In this document: piece by piece, positions 1 through 10,367 of the stretch | Layout of the letters: every line of letters starts with the position of its first letter | Numbering within the stretch: the stretch's first letter is position 1 | Assembly (NCBI RefSeq): GCF_000613885.1 | Contig: NZ_BAJV01000007.1 | Span: 1 to 64,000 of the forward strand | DNA: 64,000 nucleotides | Reading direction: 5' to 3' | Origin: Asaia prunellae JCM 25354 | GTDB taxonomy: Bacteria > Pseudomonadota > Alphaproteobacteria > Acetobacterales > Acetobacteraceae | Notes under the pieces: model-generated | Database searches by the model: none | What the model was told of the DNA's origin: nothing | Seen by the model: the letters and a program-made list of their open reading frames with translations, nothing else | Program-made: the position numbers and the translations under genes

Positions 1-31
1 CCGTTGCCGATCATATCATCGTAGGCAACGG
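1..31 (-). terminator. Hairpin downstream of purK, possible terminator
   Basis: An 8-base inverted repeat (CCGTTGCC at 1-8, GGCAACGG at 24-31) lies just beyond the purK stop codon on the strand purK is read from. It could end the purine operon transcript. The window edge hides any U-tract, so the call rests on position and symmetry alone. Confidence 0.3.
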
Positions 32-52
32 AAATATGTAAGTTTTGAAGAA

Positions 53-1198
53 TCAGGACTTCTGAAGATCTTGTAGTGCTTCATCAAGGCGCGCTGAAAC
101 CCCATAAGGACCGGGCAAGGCACCAAGCGGGAACAGGGCGTTGACATGCCCCATCTTACGCCCCGGGCGACAGGTGCTCTTGCCATAGAGATGGAGTGCC
201 AGACCGGAATGTTCCATTATTGTCCCACACATGGCCATACCCTCTGGTCCCAGCAGATTTTTCATCACCGCATCGCTGTGACGGAAAGGGTCGGGTAAGG
301 GCAGATTAGCTACCGCCCTGATGTGCATTTCGAACTGGTCAATCAGACAGGCATCCATTGTCCAGTGACCGGAATTATGCGGTCTCGGAGCAATCTCATT
401 GACCAGCAGCGTTCCTTTTGACGAGACAAACATCTCCACGCCAAGAATGCCGACAAGGCCGATTTCTTCTGCGATCTGTCGAGCAAGTTTTTCGGCTTCC
501 TCTGCAAGGGAAACCGGGATACGCGCTGGCGCAAGACTGACATCGAGAATACCGTCTCGATGCTGGTTTTCCGTCACACTGAAACACCGCATAGCCCCAT
601 CGGCGTTCCGGGCCACCATGACGCTGAGCTCTCGCTCGAAATCGACAAATCCTTCGGCAATCAGCGGATAGGGCAATTCCGGGGCAAGCCTTGCCAGTGT
701 CTCCGGATCGGCAATACGGAACTGACCTTTGCCGTCATACCCGAAACGCGTTGTCTTGAGCAGAAACGGATAGCCGAGCTCAGTCGCAGCATTCTCCAAT
801 GTCTCTTCATCAGGTACGGACACCCAGGGAGCAACAGGAATATTCCGCTCACCAAGAAACGTCTTTTCCAGAATACGATCCTGGCTGATAGCCAGAACGC
901 GACCTGCTGGATGAACAGGACAGAGTGACGCAAGCAGTTCAAGACCGGCAGAGGAGATGTTCTCGAATTCGAATGTAATGAGATCCACACTCCCGGCAAA
1001 TCGTCTGAGAACAGCCTCGTCATCATAGGCGCCAACAGTGATTGTGCGGGACGTATCCTGCGCCGGAGGCTCGGGCTCAGCACTGAGTATATGAACCCGA
1101 TAGCCAAGACGCGATGCTGCAACAGCAGACATGCGCCCGAGTTGTCCACCTCCGATAATCCCGATTGTTGCCCCTCTGGGCAGCGTAGCCTGGGTCAT
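53..1198 (-). CDS. purK: N5-carboxyaminoimidazole ribonucleotide synthase PurK
   Basis: Cytosolic ATP-grasp enzyme of de novo purine synthesis; it carboxylates AIR to N5-CAIR using ATP and bicarbonate. The 381-residue length is normal for PurK. Visible features are the N-terminal glycine-rich IGGGQLGRM loop, the K-T-x-x-G-Y-D-G-K-G-Q loop of the ATP-grasp fold near residue 150-160, and the family C-terminal region with [13 protein letters not shown] near 268-280. The start ATG overlaps the purE stop by four bases (ATGA), so the two are probably translationally coupled. The reading frame is intact. Confidence 0.97.
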   Translation of the reverse strand: MTQATLPRGATIGIIGGGQLGRMSAVAASRLGYRVHILSAEPEPPAQDTSRTITVGAYDDEAVLRRFAGSVDLITFEFENISSAGLELLASLCPVHPAGRVLAISQDRILEKTFLGERNIPVAPWVSVPDEETLENAATELGYPFLLKTTRFGYDGKGQFRIADPETLARLAPELPYPLIAEGFVDFERELSVMVARNADGAMRCFSVTENQHRDGILDVSLAPARIPVSLAEEAEKLARQIAEEIGLVGILGVEMFVSSKGTLLVNEIAPRPHNSGHWTMDACLIDQFEMHIRAVANLPLPDPFRHSDAVMKNLLGPEGMAMCGTIMEHSGLALHLYGKSTCRPGRKMGHVNALFPLGALPGPYGVSARLDEALQDLQKS

Positions 1199-1722
1199 GA
1201 TTCAGGCGTATCGGCCACGGAGGCCGTCTGCATGGCACGCCATGTATCCAGGCGTGCCTGCACACCCTCGTCATTGAGAGAGAGGATGGAGGCTGCCAGA
1301 AGGGCAGCGTTTATTGCGCCTGCCTTGCCGATGGCCAGCGTCCCAACCGGAACGCCACCAGGCATCTGCACGATTGATAGCAGGGAATCCATCCCCTTGA
1401 GCGCATGGGACTCAACCGGTACGCCCAGAACGGGAAGGGTCGTCCAGGCTGACACCATACCTGGCAGATGGGCAGCTCCACCAGCACCCGCTATGATAAC
1501 CTGCAAGCCCCGCCCGCGCGCTGAGCGCGCATAATCGGCAAGTCTATCTGGGGTACGGTGAGCAGAGACGATACGTGTCTCAAAACTGATATCGAGTTCA
1601 GTCAGCTTCTCGGCGGCGAAATTCATGGTCGCCCAGTCTGACTGGCTCCCCATGACAATGCCCACTCGAGGGGTCAGGGCAGCGTCTGTCGTCTGGCGAT
1701 AGAGATCGAGTTCTTCGCTCAT
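1195..1722 (-). CDS. purE: N5-carboxyaminoimidazole ribonucleotide mutase PurE
   Basis: Class I PurE, which converts the PurK product N5-CAIR to CAIR; the two act in sequence. The 175-residue protein shows the family signatures GSQSDW near residue 25, SAHRTPDRL near 54 and the [11 protein letters not shown] nucleotide-binding segment near 79-89. It lies between the DUF465 gene, with no bases between the stop of that gene and this ATG, and purK, with a four-base overlap. This is a compact purine operon. Confidence 0.97.
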   Translation of the reverse strand: MSEELDLYRQTTDAALTPRVGIVMGSQSDWATMNFAAEKLTELDISFETRIVSAHRTPDRLADYARSARGRGLQVIIAGAGGAAHLPGMVSAWTTLPVLGVPVESHALKGMDSLLSIVQMPGGVPVGTLAIGKAGAINAALLAASILSLNDEGVQARLDTWRAMQTASVADTPES

Positions 1723-1923
1723 TCAGGCAATATCATCCGGTATCAGGCGGTTCTCAATAAAGTTGATCTCGTCCTTGAGGATGAGTTTCCGCTTTTTGAG
1801 CCGCTGTAATTGCAGCTGATTAAGAGGGTGTTGCACCAACCGGTCAATCACCGTGTCAAGATCGCGATGCTCGCTCCGGAGCTCATGCAGACGGCGGAGC
1901 ATGACTTCATGATCGACGAGCAT
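1723..1923 (-). CDS. YdcH/DUF465 family small helical protein
   Basis: A 66-residue, highly charged, largely helical protein with the hallmark pattern of DUF465 proteins: an N-terminal helix with HELRSEHRDLD and a basic turn RLKKRKL before LKDEI near the C terminus. The family is widespread in Proteobacteria and its biochemical role is not established. It is the first gene of the purE-purK transcription unit, directly abutting purE, an arrangement that implies shared expression but not shared function. Confidence 0.85.
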   Translation of the reverse strand: MLVDHEVMLRRLHELRSEHRDLDTVIDRLVQHPLNQLQLQRLKKRKLILKDEINFIENRLIPDDIA

Positions 1924-1999
1924 CGTGTTCTTTCCGCTTCACTGACAGGCACTATTGAAGGAATCTTACAACATGGGTGCGGGCTGGTGCCATCTCTTC

Positions 2000-2584
2000 T
2001 TAGCGCGGGCTGTCTTCGAAGTCTGACATTTCCGCGACGACAGGGACACTCTGTCCTTCACGGGCCAGACGCTCATTGGCAGACTGAACCGCGGCATTCA
2101 GATCGGTCTGGCTGCAAAGCCCCAGAATGACCGGATCGCGCGGCTTGATATTGGCGCTGTTCCAGTGCTGACGGTCACGCACTTTCGCGATTGTGTCCTT
2201 TGTGGTCCCAAGGAGCTTGATAATCTGCAACTCTGAGAGCTGCGGAAACTGACGCAGAACGAAGGCAATAGCATCCGGACGGTCATTGCGGCGTGCGATC
2301 GGCGTATAGCGGGCACCTTTGGCACGACGCGCTACCGGATTGGCCTTGGGGGACAGTTTGAGACGCAGATCAGGGTTGCCTTCACAACGCGTTATCTGCT
2401 CTTGCGTAAGCTGGTTATTCTTGACCGGATCATAGCCATTGATACCGGCCGCCACTTCTCCGTCAGCTATAGCCTGTACTTCAAGCGGATGCATGCCGCA
2501 GAATTCGGCAATCTGTGTGAAGGTGAGGGCAGTTTTGTCGATCAGCCATACTGCGGTGGCTTTCGGCATAAGCGGCAAAGTCAT
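2000..2584 (-). CDS. trcR: Cell cycle transcriptional regulator TrcR (DUF1013)
   Basis: A 194-residue member of DUF1013, an alphaproteobacterial regulator family named TrcR. The N terminus MTLPLMPKATAVWLID and the following helix-turn-helix-like segment (FTQIAEFCGMHPLEVQAIADGE) are typical, as is the conserved pairing of a second HTH-like segment around residues 115-135. It is read from the same strand as the downstream DUF465-purE-purK genes, 76 bases away, so co-transcription is possible. Family assignment is by recognition of the conserved blocks; the DNA target is unknown. Confidence 0.85.
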   Translation of the reverse strand: MTLPLMPKATAVWLIDKTALTFTQIAEFCGMHPLEVQAIADGEVAAGINGYDPVKNNQLTQEQITRCEGNPDLRLKLSPKANPVARRAKGARYTPIARRNDRPDAIAFVLRQFPQLSELQIIKLLGTTKDTIAKVRDRQHWNSANIKPRDPVILGLCSQTDLNAAVQSANERLAREGQSVPVVAEMSDFEDSPR

Positions 2585-2821
2585 CTCGGTCTATCCTGCA
2601 TGAGGAGCATTGCTCCAGCAGGCACCGATCAGGAATGTGACGCCCCGGCGATGCCGGAGTGATTTGCACGGCACCTGCTGGATGCATTACAAAGTCTGCG
2701 ACGATATGGTCTGTGAAACACGGAAGGGTCAAGCCCTTCCGCGCGGAAATCATGAAAAATCTGGCTGCAGCTACCCTTTAGAAAAACTGTCCTGCGTGGC
2801 ATTCGCGCCATGCAGGAGCCA

Positions 2822-3310
2822 TCAGGCCGCGTGACCTATGGCTATGTCACATTCTTCAGTCACCCCGGTATCAACCTGGCGAGTAGTAGTGCCAAATGTA
2901 ACAGGAATCCTTCGGGGCTTGAGCGCCTCGGGTTTCATCTGTTGTACACTGATAATCAGCAGACCATTAACCAGTTCAGCACCGGAAATTTCGATGTGAT
3001 CAGCAAGGGCAAACCGGCGTTCGAAAGCGCGGGTTGCAATGCCACGATGCAGGATTTCACCTGTGCGGCCATGACGCGGGGCATTTCCTTTGATGATCAG
3101 CTGGTTATCAGCGAGATAGACCTCAACGTCTTCAGGACCAAATCCGGCAAGAGCCATGGTCACTCGATAAACGTCGTCAGATGCTTTTTCGATATTGTAG
3201 GGGGGATAGCTGGTATGGGTCGGCGCATTGGAGACAGCATCATCGACCAAGCGTGCAAGGCGGTCAAAACCGATTGCGGAGCGGAGAAGCGGTGCAAAAT
3301 CATAAGACAT
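2822..3310 (-). CDS. Small heat shock protein, Hsp20/IbpA family
   Basis: ATP-independent cytosolic holdase chaperone of 162 residues. The alpha-crystallin domain spans about residues 36-130, with the family strand patterns YRVTMALAGF, a hydrophobic LIIKGNA, GIATRAFERRF and the closing G-L-L-I-I-S-V strand (in place of the usual G-x-L motif). I chose the ATG at 3310, not an upstream one, because it starts the canonical N terminus (MSYDFAPLLRS) and has a near-perfect ribosome binding site, AAGGAGGT, seven bases before it. Such a strong site fits a protein needed at high level under stress. Confidence 0.95.
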   Translation of the reverse strand: MSYDFAPLLRSAIGFDRLARLVDDAVSNAPTHTSYPPYNIEKASDDVYRVTMALAGFGPEDVEVYLADNQLIIKGNAPRHGRTGEILHRGIATRAFERRFALADHIEISGAELVNGLLIISVQQMKPEALKPRRIPVTFGTTTRQVDTGVTEECDIAIGHAA

Positions 3311-3430
3311 GGTGTGAACCTCCTTCAAGGCAGATCCATCAGCGCGCCCCCGTGATGGCAGACGCAGCTGCATGAGAGAGTTGTCACAACCCGGTGAGGG
3401 CGTTGTGACCTTCTGCATGTAGGATCGTTT

Positions 3431-3455
3431 CCGGGCAGGACAAGAGCCTGCCCGG
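3431..3455 (-). terminator. Hairpin after rpmE
   Basis: CCGGGCAGG at 3431-3439 pairs perfectly with CCTGCCCGG at 3447-3455 across a 7-base loop, 15 bases past the rpmE stop. There is no clear U-tract, so it may be a terminator assisted by other factors or a 3' stabiliser. Confidence 0.5.
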
Positions 3456-3470
3456 GAAGGGGTGCCTGAA

Positions 3471-3704
3471 TTACTTCTTGGAGGCGCGGGCGCCGATGCC
3501 GGCAAAGCGCTTGTTGAACTTGGCAACCTGACCCCCGGTATCGAGCATGCGCTGCACGCCAGTCCAGGCCGGATGGGATTTCGGATCAACGTCGAGACGC
3601 AATGTGTCACCAGCCTTGCCGTAGCAGGAGTTCGTCTTGAACTCAGTGCCATCAGTCATGATGATGGTGATTTCGTGATAATCGGGGTGGATGCCGGATT
3701 TCAT
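3471..3704 (-). CDS. rpmE: 50S ribosomal protein L31
   Basis: A 77-residue L31, a component of the large ribosomal subunit near the central protuberance. It begins [11 protein letters not shown] and has the family segment [10 protein letters not shown] followed by [12 protein letters not shown]. It lacks the CxxC pairs of zinc-binding L31 and keeps a single cysteine (residue 27), as is usual in alphaproteobacteria. The gene is monocistronic, with a hairpin 15 bases downstream. mscL reads away on the other strand. Confidence 0.95.
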   Translation of the reverse strand: MKSGIHPDYHEITIIMTDGTEFKTNSCYGKAGDTLRLDVDPKSHPAWTGVQRMLDTGGQVAKFNKRFAGIGARASKK

Positions 3705-3939
3705 TATGAATGCCCTTGTTCGAATGCTCCGATGCCGACCGGAGCGGATGGCGCGGCTATAACGGAAAGAAACGATCAGGGGAACGACAAAAACGCAGAA
3801 ACTTTTATGTGCGCAATGTTTTTTCTATCCAGCAAATCCTTTCTGACCCACATTGCGAGCCGAAACCTTCGTTTGGACGCTGCGCCGCAGGCCGGAAAGT
3901 CATTGTTTCATTCAATTTTGCCCTGGAAAAGGACTGATT

Positions 3940-4398
3940 ATGACCGATATACGATCAAAGCTGTCTACACCCGCTTGGATCACAGAGTTCCAGAAATTCA
4001 TCATGCGTGGCAATGTTATCGACATGGCCGTCGGTATCATTGTTGGCGCTGCCTTTACTTCGATCGTCTCCAGTCTAGTCAAGGATATCCTGACGCCGGG
4101 TATCGGATTGCTTACAGGCGGTATCGATTTTTCAAATATTTTCCTGACCCTCAAGGGGCCGGTCCTGCCCACACTTGCTGAAGCACAAAAAGCCGGTGCA
4201 GTGACGGTCAATATCGGCGTGTTCCTGAATGCCGTCATACAGTTCCTGATTATTGCATTTGCTGTCTTCTGGCTCATCAAGCTGGTTTCGCGTTTTCAGC
4301 ACAAGCAGGAAGCCGCTCCGGCAGCTCCGCCGGCACCGACCAAAAGCGAAGTGCTGCTCACGGAGATACGCGATCTGATCGCAAAAGACCCCAAATGA
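3940..4398 (+). CDS. mscL: Large-conductance mechanosensitive channel MscL
   Basis: Inner-membrane homopentameric channel that opens under membrane tension to release solutes in hypo-osmotic shock. The ATG at 3940 gives a 152-residue protein with an upstream AAAGGA ribosome binding site. The first transmembrane helix carries the characteristic segment FIMRGNVIDMAVGIIVGAAF at about residues 18-37. The second helix is near 94-118 and is followed by a proline- and alanine-rich linker and the C-terminal amphipathic helix with LLTEIRDLI. Confidence 0.96.
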   Translation: MTDIRSKLSTPAWITEFQKFIMRGNVIDMAVGIIVGAAFTSIVSSLVKDILTPGIGLLTGGIDFSNIFLTLKGPVLPTLAEAQKAGAVTVNIGVFLNAVIQFLIIAFAVFWLIKLVSRFQHKQEAAPAAPPAPTKSEVLLTEIRDLIAKDPK

Positions 4399-4453
4399 GC
4401 CTTCTGGCCTATGCTGACTTGGCCTGAACCGTAACTGGGCGCATGATCGGCTC

Positions 4454-4829
4454 ATGAGCCGCTTTTTCGCCCGTACACTGCTTTGCAGCTTCGCCCTTCT
4501 TACCGCCTGTGCAGGCAGGGGTGAAGACGCCATTCTCCAAAACCGCTCTCCCAGCGTTCTCCTTACGAGTTATGCCATTGCCAATGGTATGGCCGAGCAC
4601 GGATGATCGCACGTATTCTGCAGCACAGGAGTTCAAAGGCAGATATCGCCCGTCTTATCGCTATCGACCATAATACGTGGCAGCTTATAAGACAGGCAGC
4701 CTATTCCCCGACAGACCATAACTTCTGTCTCGCCGATGAAGGCATAGCCAGATTCTGGATTATGCTACTCCGGTACCTCAGCCAGCTGGAAAACCGGTGT
4801 CAGCAGTCTCGAAATCAGGATCGCCCTGA
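4454..4829 (+). CDS. Conserved small lipoprotein, interrupted by two apparent frameshifts
   Basis: The first segment (from ATG 4454) encodes a lipoprotein signal peptide with the lipobox LLTAC at about residues 15-19, then a helical stretch ending TSYAIANGMAEH. The frame breaks near 4600 and continues as ARILQHRSSKADIARLIAID, then breaks again near 4750 and continues as ILDYATPVPQPAGKPVSAV to a TGA at 4827-4829. Adding one base at each break gives a 125-residue protein. It resembles uncharacterised lipoproteins of acetic acid bacteria; the function is unknown. A bidirectional terminator follows immediately, supporting this 3' end over the longer frame that would read through it. Confidence 0.6.
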
Positions 4830-4842
4830 GACCGGAATGAAT

Positions 4843-4870
4843 AAAAAAGGGCCATTCATGGCCCTTTTTT
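4843..4870. terminator. Bidirectional intrinsic terminator between the lipoprotein gene and secF
   Basis: AAAAAAGGGCCAT (4843-4855) and ATGGCCCTTTTTT (4858-4870) form a perfect 13-base stem around a 2-base centre, with a U-run on either strand. It serves the convergent lipoprotein and secDF transcripts. Confidence 0.9.
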
Positions 4871-4891
4871 ATGTCTGCATGCTGAATGCTG

Positions 4892-5830
4892 TCAGGATAC
4901 CCTGCTGCGGCGAAGCCGCTTTTCGCCCATCAGCAGCAGGAGAGGTGCTGCAATAAAGATCGATGACGATGTACCGACGACGATGCCAAACAGCATAACC
5001 GTAGCGAAACCGGAGAGGCTGTGCCCTCCGAAAATTGCCAAGGGAAGAGCTGCGAGGAAAACCGTCATGGAAGTACCCAGTGTGCGGTTCAGTGTCTCAT
5101 TGATCGACAGATCGAGCAGTTCACGCAAAGGCATGGTGCGGAACTTGCGCAAATTCTCGCGCACACGATCATAGACGACGACCTTGTCATTCGTTGAATA
5201 GCCAAGAATGGTCAGGATAGCTGCAACCATCACGAGATCAAACTGGAAGCGCGTGATAGCGAGGAATCCAACCGTCTTCGTCAGATCCAGAACGAGCGTG
5301 ATCACCGCACTGACAGCAAATTCCCATTCAAAACGTACCCAGATATAGATCAGGATCATTACAAGGCTCAGACCAAGGGCAAGCAATCCGTTGCGGAAAA
5401 GCTCGCTTGATACTGAGGCACCAACCGCATCGGCACGAAGAACCTGCGTGCCCGGCTGCGCCTCAACGACAGCATGGCGCACCTCATCAACAAGCGCCTG
5501 GGTGGCTGCCTCCTGCTTCGGGCCCGGGGGAGGAGTATCGAGCTGAATCAGCACGTCGTTATCGCTGCCGAATTTCTGCAGACCTGCTGCCGAAATCTGA
5601 TGTGCAGCCAGAGCATGACGCAGCTTTTCGAAATCGGCGGGTCCTTGGGTCTGGGCTTCCACGACAATACCGCCATGGAAATCGAGCCCCAGTTTCAGAC
5701 CGGGGACGAAAAACAGCACGACAGAAAGTGCCGAGAGAATGGCCGATGTTGCGAGACCGGCAAAGCGGCCACGCATAAACGGAATATGCTTGTCTTCGCG
5801 GACGAAGCGGAGAAGAGGACGTGAGAGCAT
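4892..5830 (-). CDS. secF: Protein translocase subunit SecF
   Basis: Inner-membrane partner of SecD in the Sec translocon, using the proton gradient to complete export. It has 312 residues with one N-terminal membrane helix, the conserved GLDFHGG motif near residue 48-54, a periplasmic domain, and five further helices, with GYSTNDKVVVYDRVREN near 208-224 as the SecF equivalent of the SecD proton-relay motif. It lies four bases after the secD stop and ends before a shared terminator. The frame is intact, unlike secD. Confidence 0.96.
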   Translation of the reverse strand: MLSRPLLRFVREDKHIPFMRGRFAGLATSAILSALSVVLFFVPGLKLGLDFHGGIVVEAQTQGPADFEKLRHALAAHQISAAGLQKFGSDNDVLIQLDTPPPGPKQEAATQALVDEVRHAVVEAQPGTQVLRADAVGASVSSELFRNGLLALGLSLVMILIYIWVRFEWEFAVSAVITLVLDLTKTVGFLAITRFQFDLVMVAAILTILGYSTNDKVVVYDRVRENLRKFRTMPLRELLDLSINETLNRTLGTSMTVFLAALPLAIFGGHSLSGFATVMLFGIVVGTSSSIFIAAPLLLLMGEKRLRRSRVS

Positions 5831-5834
5831 CGCT

Positions 5835-7383
5835 TCAGACCGGCAGTTCTGTGGGACGGGTGAGGGCGTACCAGCGCACCATCAGCAGACGCGACAGCAG
5901 CATGGTGGTGAAGAGCGTGGTGACGATACCAATAGTGATTGTAAGCGCAAAGCCACGCACAGGCCCTGTTCCAAAAACGAACAGCATGACATGCGCGAGA
6001 AAGGCAGTCGCATTACTGTCGATAATGGTCGACGAAGCCCGTTCAAAACCGGCCTGCATGGCCGCAAGAGCGGTACGGCCGCGTTTTACCTCTTCGCGAA
6101 TACGCTCGTTGATCAGGATATTGGCATCAACAGCCATCCAAGTGTCAGCAGCATGCCGGCCATGCCAGGAAGAGTCAGTGTCGCCTCGAAGAGCGAGAGA
6201 ATCGCCGTCATCAGAACGAGATTGGCAAGCAAGGCAACATTCGCATAAAGGCCGAAGCGACCATAGAAAAGCGCCATAAACAGAATGACAAGCGCAAAAC
6301 CCACACCGAGGCTGATTGCTCCTGCACGGATCGAGTCAGCCCCCAGGGATGGGCCGATCGAACGTTGCTCAATAACAGCCAGAGGGGCAGGGAGCGCGCC
6401 AGCACGCAGCATCACGGCAAGATCTGTCGCAGCCTGAGCAGTGAAGTTGCCGGTAATCTGGCCATTGCCCTGGGTGATGGCCGAGCGGATGACAGGCGCC
6501 TCGATAACCTTGTTATCGAGGACAATGGCAAAACGACGGCCGATATTCTGGGTGGTGGTGCGCGCAAAAGCGCTTGCTCCTGCACGGTTGAAGGAGAAAC
6601 TGACAGCCCATTCACCTGTTTGCTGGTCGATCGTGGCTCCGGCATTGGTCAGGGCTGCACCGTCAACCTCGACATGATCCATGACTGGCAGAAGGGTATT
6701 ATTGGCGCTCAGATCCGGCAGCATCGTGGCGCCCGGAGGAGCGATAGTCCCCCCCATGCCATTCGCAAGCAGGCGGAACGTCATTTTTGCCGTCGTCCCC
6801 AGAAGGCGCTTGATATGTTCGGGATCGCTGATTCCAGGCAGCTCGACCACGATACGGTCATCGCCCTGGCGGGTGATCTCAGGATCCACCGCGCCTGTGG
6901 CATCAATACGACGACGCACAATCTCGATCGACTGGCTGACCGCTTCACGCGCCCGCTGCTTCAGCATTGCCTCGTTCAGCGTCAGAACAAGACGATCATG
7001 GTCGAGGGCTGCCGTAACCTCATTGCCTGTTCCTGTAAGCGCTGAAAGAGCAGCAAGGCTTGCCTGGGCTTCGCTGGTATCGCGAGGCAAAAAGCTGAGC
7101 GTGCGTGCGGTGTCATCCTTGCGGAAATCACGATAGCCGAGATTTTTTTCGATCAGTACCTGTTTGGCCTGATCTTCTAGACTTTGCAGTCGATCATCGA
7201 CAAGACTTTGCTGATCGAGTCGAAGCAGGAGATAGGAGCCGCCACGCAGATCCAGCCCAGATGAATCTGGTGCCAGGGAAGTTTAGGCGAGGGCGCGCGC
7301 ATGAAATTGGGCAGGCAGAGCAGAAGTCCGAGGAAACAGACTCCCAGAACTCCCAGCATGGTAGGCCGACTATAGTACATCAT
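5835..7383 (-). CDS. secD: Protein translocase subunit SecD, with two apparent single-base gaps
   Basis: SecD is recoverable as one protein of about 516 residues. The N-terminal helix and the first half of the GLDLRGG motif are in one frame (7383 to about 7257). The P1 domain, with RRRIDATGAVDP and DRIVVELPGI, and helices 2-4 are in a second (7256 to about 6137). The helix with VDANILINERIREE and the remaining helices are in a third (to 5835). In both cases one C appears to be missing: in the Leu codon of GLDL, and in the Gly codon before MAVDAN. Since secD is needed for efficient export, sequence error is far more likely than real inactivation. It is co-transcribed with secF. Confidence 0.9.
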
Positions 7384-7543
7384 CGAACTGAGCGGCGTCC
7401 TTCTTGTAACAACCGGAGATCAAAAATACCGCATGGCGGTCAGGCTGCGGGAAGATGCCGGGTGGCGCTGCGCGTTGCAACCTCCCTCTGCGCCCTGCTA
7501 CACCAAAAACATGAATTCAGTTGCGTATAAGCCAGGAAAAACC

Positions 7544-8510
7544 ATGTTGAAGGTCGGAATTGTCGGAGCCGGGCATTTCGGCCGGTTCCATGCGCTTAAA
7601 GCACGTGGCTGTGCCCGCGAGGCACTGATCGCCCTTTTCGACCCTGACCCGGCACGGGCACGGCTGGTCGCACAGGAAACAGGGTGTAGTGTGGCAGAAA
7701 GCCTTGACGCCTGATCGCGCAGGTCGATGCGGTGATCGTGGCAGCCCCCGCCGAGCATCATTTTCCTGTTGCCGCTGCCTGTCTGAAAGCAGGCCGGCAC
7801 GTACTGGTGGAAAAACCGATTGCCGCGACGCTTGAGGAAGCGCGGGCACTCGCTGCACTGGCCCAGGAAACAGGGTGCGTGCTTCAGGTCGGTCACCTTT
7901 TGCGTTATTCTTCCGAACATCGGGCCATTTCCGAACGTATCGGCAAGCCACTCTACATAGAAGCCACACGCATCGCCCCTTTTAAACCGAGGGGGACGGA
8001 TGTTTCGGTCATCCTCGATCTGATGATCCATGATCTGGATCTTGTTCTTTCTTTCGTTGACTCCCCCATTGAGTCGATCGACGCGGTTGGTGTGGCAGTA
8101 TCAAGCGAACATGAGGATATTTCGAACGCACGTGTGCGTTTTACTAATGGCTGTGTTGCTCAATTTCGGCAAGTCGCATTTCTCTCAAAACAGAACGCCG
8201 CATGCGCGTGTTTTCCGAAGAAGGCTATCTCTCAGCCGATTTTATGGCCCAGGAACTCACAATGATAGGACGCAAGCGCGGCTTGCCTCTCCCGGGGACC
8301 GGAGGATTCAGACGCGAAGCGCTGAAATGGAAAGATTGTGACTGCCTTGCCGCCGAACATGATGCTTTTGCGGCCTCATGCCTCGATGGGGTACCCATAC
8401 TTGTGGATGCAGAAGCCGGGATCAGGGCGCTGGATGCTGCCATAAGAGTGAAGGCCAGTATGGATGCATCCAGAAAGACAATGGAACTTTCCGGCCTGAT
8501 CACCGGCTAG
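7544..8510 (+). CDS. Gfo/Idh/MocA family NAD(P)-dependent oxidoreductase, two apparent frameshifts
   Basis: One protein of about 322 residues after repair. The ATG at 7544 has an AGGA site upstream and begins MLKVGIVGAGHFGRFH, a Rossmann NAD(P) loop. The Gfo/Idh signature LVEKPIA follows at about residues 87-93. Breaks lie near 7711 (one C missing in the Leu codon after SLDA) and near 8175, after which MRVFSEEGYLSADFM begins the substrate-domain C terminus. Small members of this family next to secDF and an ABC-F gene are common in Acetobacteraceae. The substrate cannot be told from sequence. Confidence 0.8.
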
Positions 8511-8525
8511 GCGTATCAGCGCTTA

Positions 8526-10332
8526 TCAGACGCCTGCTTCAAGCTCTTCCTTTTTCATTTCGAGCAGAAGCCAGGCTTCTTCAGCTTCCGTCAGAGCCGT
8601 TTCAGCCTGGGTAAGCTCGTCGCTCACACGGCCGAATTTCGCTGCGTTTTTTGAATACAGACCCGGATCGGAAAGAGTGTCCCGCAAAGACTGAATCAGC
8701 TTTTCGAGCCGAGCAATTTCCTGAGGCAGTTTTTCAAGTGCCAGCTTGTCTTTGTAGCTGAGTTTTCTGCTTGTCTTTTCAGCCTTTGCGATACTGCCTT
8801 TTTCTTTTGCGGGTGACGAGGCGCTTGCTCGTTCCACGGGGGCTGTTCCGCCGGTCTGGGCAAGCATATCGCTATACCCTCCGGCATATTCGATCCACCG
8901 TCCGTCACCCTGTGCAACCAATACTGAAGTTGCGACACGATCGAGAAAATCTCGGTCATGGCTGACGAGCATGACAGTGCCCGGGTAATCGTCGAGCATT
9001 TCCTGCAAAAGATCCAGGGTTTCAAGGTCCAGATCATTTGTTGGTTCGTCGAGTACCAGAAGATTCGAAGGTTGCGCCAGAGCGCAAGCTAGAGCAAGGC
9101 GCCCACGCTCACCTCCCGAAAGAACACCAACGGGCGTGCGGGCCTGTTCCGGTCGAAAAAGAAAATCCTTCATGTACCCAATGACATGACGTTTCTCGTC
9201 GCCAACCTGCACCATGTCACCAGCACCGCCCGTCATCGTATCAGCCAGGCTGAGTGTTGGGTCGAGGCTGGCGCGCCGCTGATCAAGAGTTACAAGTCTG
9301 GTAGACGGGCCGATCTGAACACGACCACTATCCGGCTGATCTTCTCCGGTCAGAAGACGCAGGAGAGTTGTTTTTCCCATGCCGTTCGCACCGACAATAC
9401 CAAGCCTGTCCCCTTTCAGCACGCGCAGATCGAGGTTCTTGACTACGACACGATCACCAAAAGCTTTGGTTACGTTTTCAGCAACTGTCGTGAGTTTTCC
9501 TGTGGTTTGTGATTCAGAAACAGTTAGCTTGAGGGCCCCTCGGAACTGACTTGCAATTTCCTGGCGTCTGGAGCGCAATCCAGCCAGTTCTGCCACACGG
9601 CGTACGTTGCGTTTACGCCTTGCCGTAACGCCATAACGCATCCAGTCTTCTTCACGTGCGATTTCACGATCAAGTTTGTGGGCCGCCAGTTCCTCAAGGG
9701 CCAGCACTTCTTCACGCCAGTCCTCAAAACGGGCAAAACCCTGATCAAGGCGTCGTGTAACCCCCTGTTCCAGCCAGACAACAGCGCGCGAAAGCGTTTC
9801 AAGCAAACGGCGGTCATGGCTGATCACAATCATGCTGAGCGCATGGATGCCAGCTCGCGCTCAAGCCAGGTAATGGTTGGGAGATCAAGATGGTTTGTTG
9901 GCTCGTCGAGCAGAAGAAGATCGGGCCGGGCAGCAAGGCACGGGCGAGGGCGCATCGTCTTGCTTCACCGCCTGAGAGGGTCGCGGTGCTTTCCTCACCG
10001 GTCAGACCGAGTTCGCTCAGCATGCTGCGAGCAAGATAATCTTCTTCCGGCTCAAGATCCTGTGCGACATAATCATAGCTGGTCACAAAGGCTGAAAGAT
10101 CGGGCTCCTGTGGCAGATAGACAATTTTAACGCCGGGCTGGACAAAGCATTGTCCCGAATCGGGCAGGATTTCGCCAGCAGCGATGCGAAGAAGCGTTGA
10201 TTTACCAGATCCGTTACGCCCGACCAGGCAAAGCTTCTCGCCAGGAGCTACCCCGATTTCGGCGCCGTCCAGTAGAGGACGACCTCCAAGAGAGTAGACG
10301 ATATCACGAAGATGAAGGATCGGTGCGGCCAT
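8526..10332 (-). CDS. ABC-F family ATPase (Uup-like), two apparent frameshifts
   Basis: Soluble tandem ABC ATPase that works on ribosomes or nucleic acids, not in transport; no membrane segment is present. Repaired length is 602 residues. Domain 1 has Walker [10 protein letters not shown] near residue 40 and signature LSGGEARR near 120; domain 2 has Walker [10 protein letters not shown] and signature LSGGERGR. The linker between them is rich in charged helix. The C-terminal coiled coil ([14 protein letters not shown] to the end) is the Uup-type tail. Breaks at about 9928 and 9834 flank the first Walker B ([13 protein letters not shown], readable in the third frame). Each needs one added base. 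Confidence 0.88.
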
Positions 10333-10367
10333 AAGCCTATGTGTCGCACGACCCCTTGTGATGCAAG

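Noticed and set aside
2810-3355. A 181-codon plus-strand frame opposite the Hsp20 gene
   Set aside because: The minus strand has a canonical alpha-crystallin protein with a near-perfect ribosome binding site.
3311-3652. N-terminal extension of the Hsp20 frame to 276 residues
   Set aside because: The extension is low-complexity, overlaps rpmE on the same strand, and the internal ATG has the strong ribosome binding site.
6365-7045. A 226-codon plus-strand open frame opposite secD
   Set aside because: It is the antisense shadow of the SecD P1 domain, has no ribosome binding site and no domain features.
5835-7383. secD as a natural pseudogene
   Set aside because: Both breaks are single missing bases in highly conserved motifs, secF is intact, and loss of SecD would be severely harmful.
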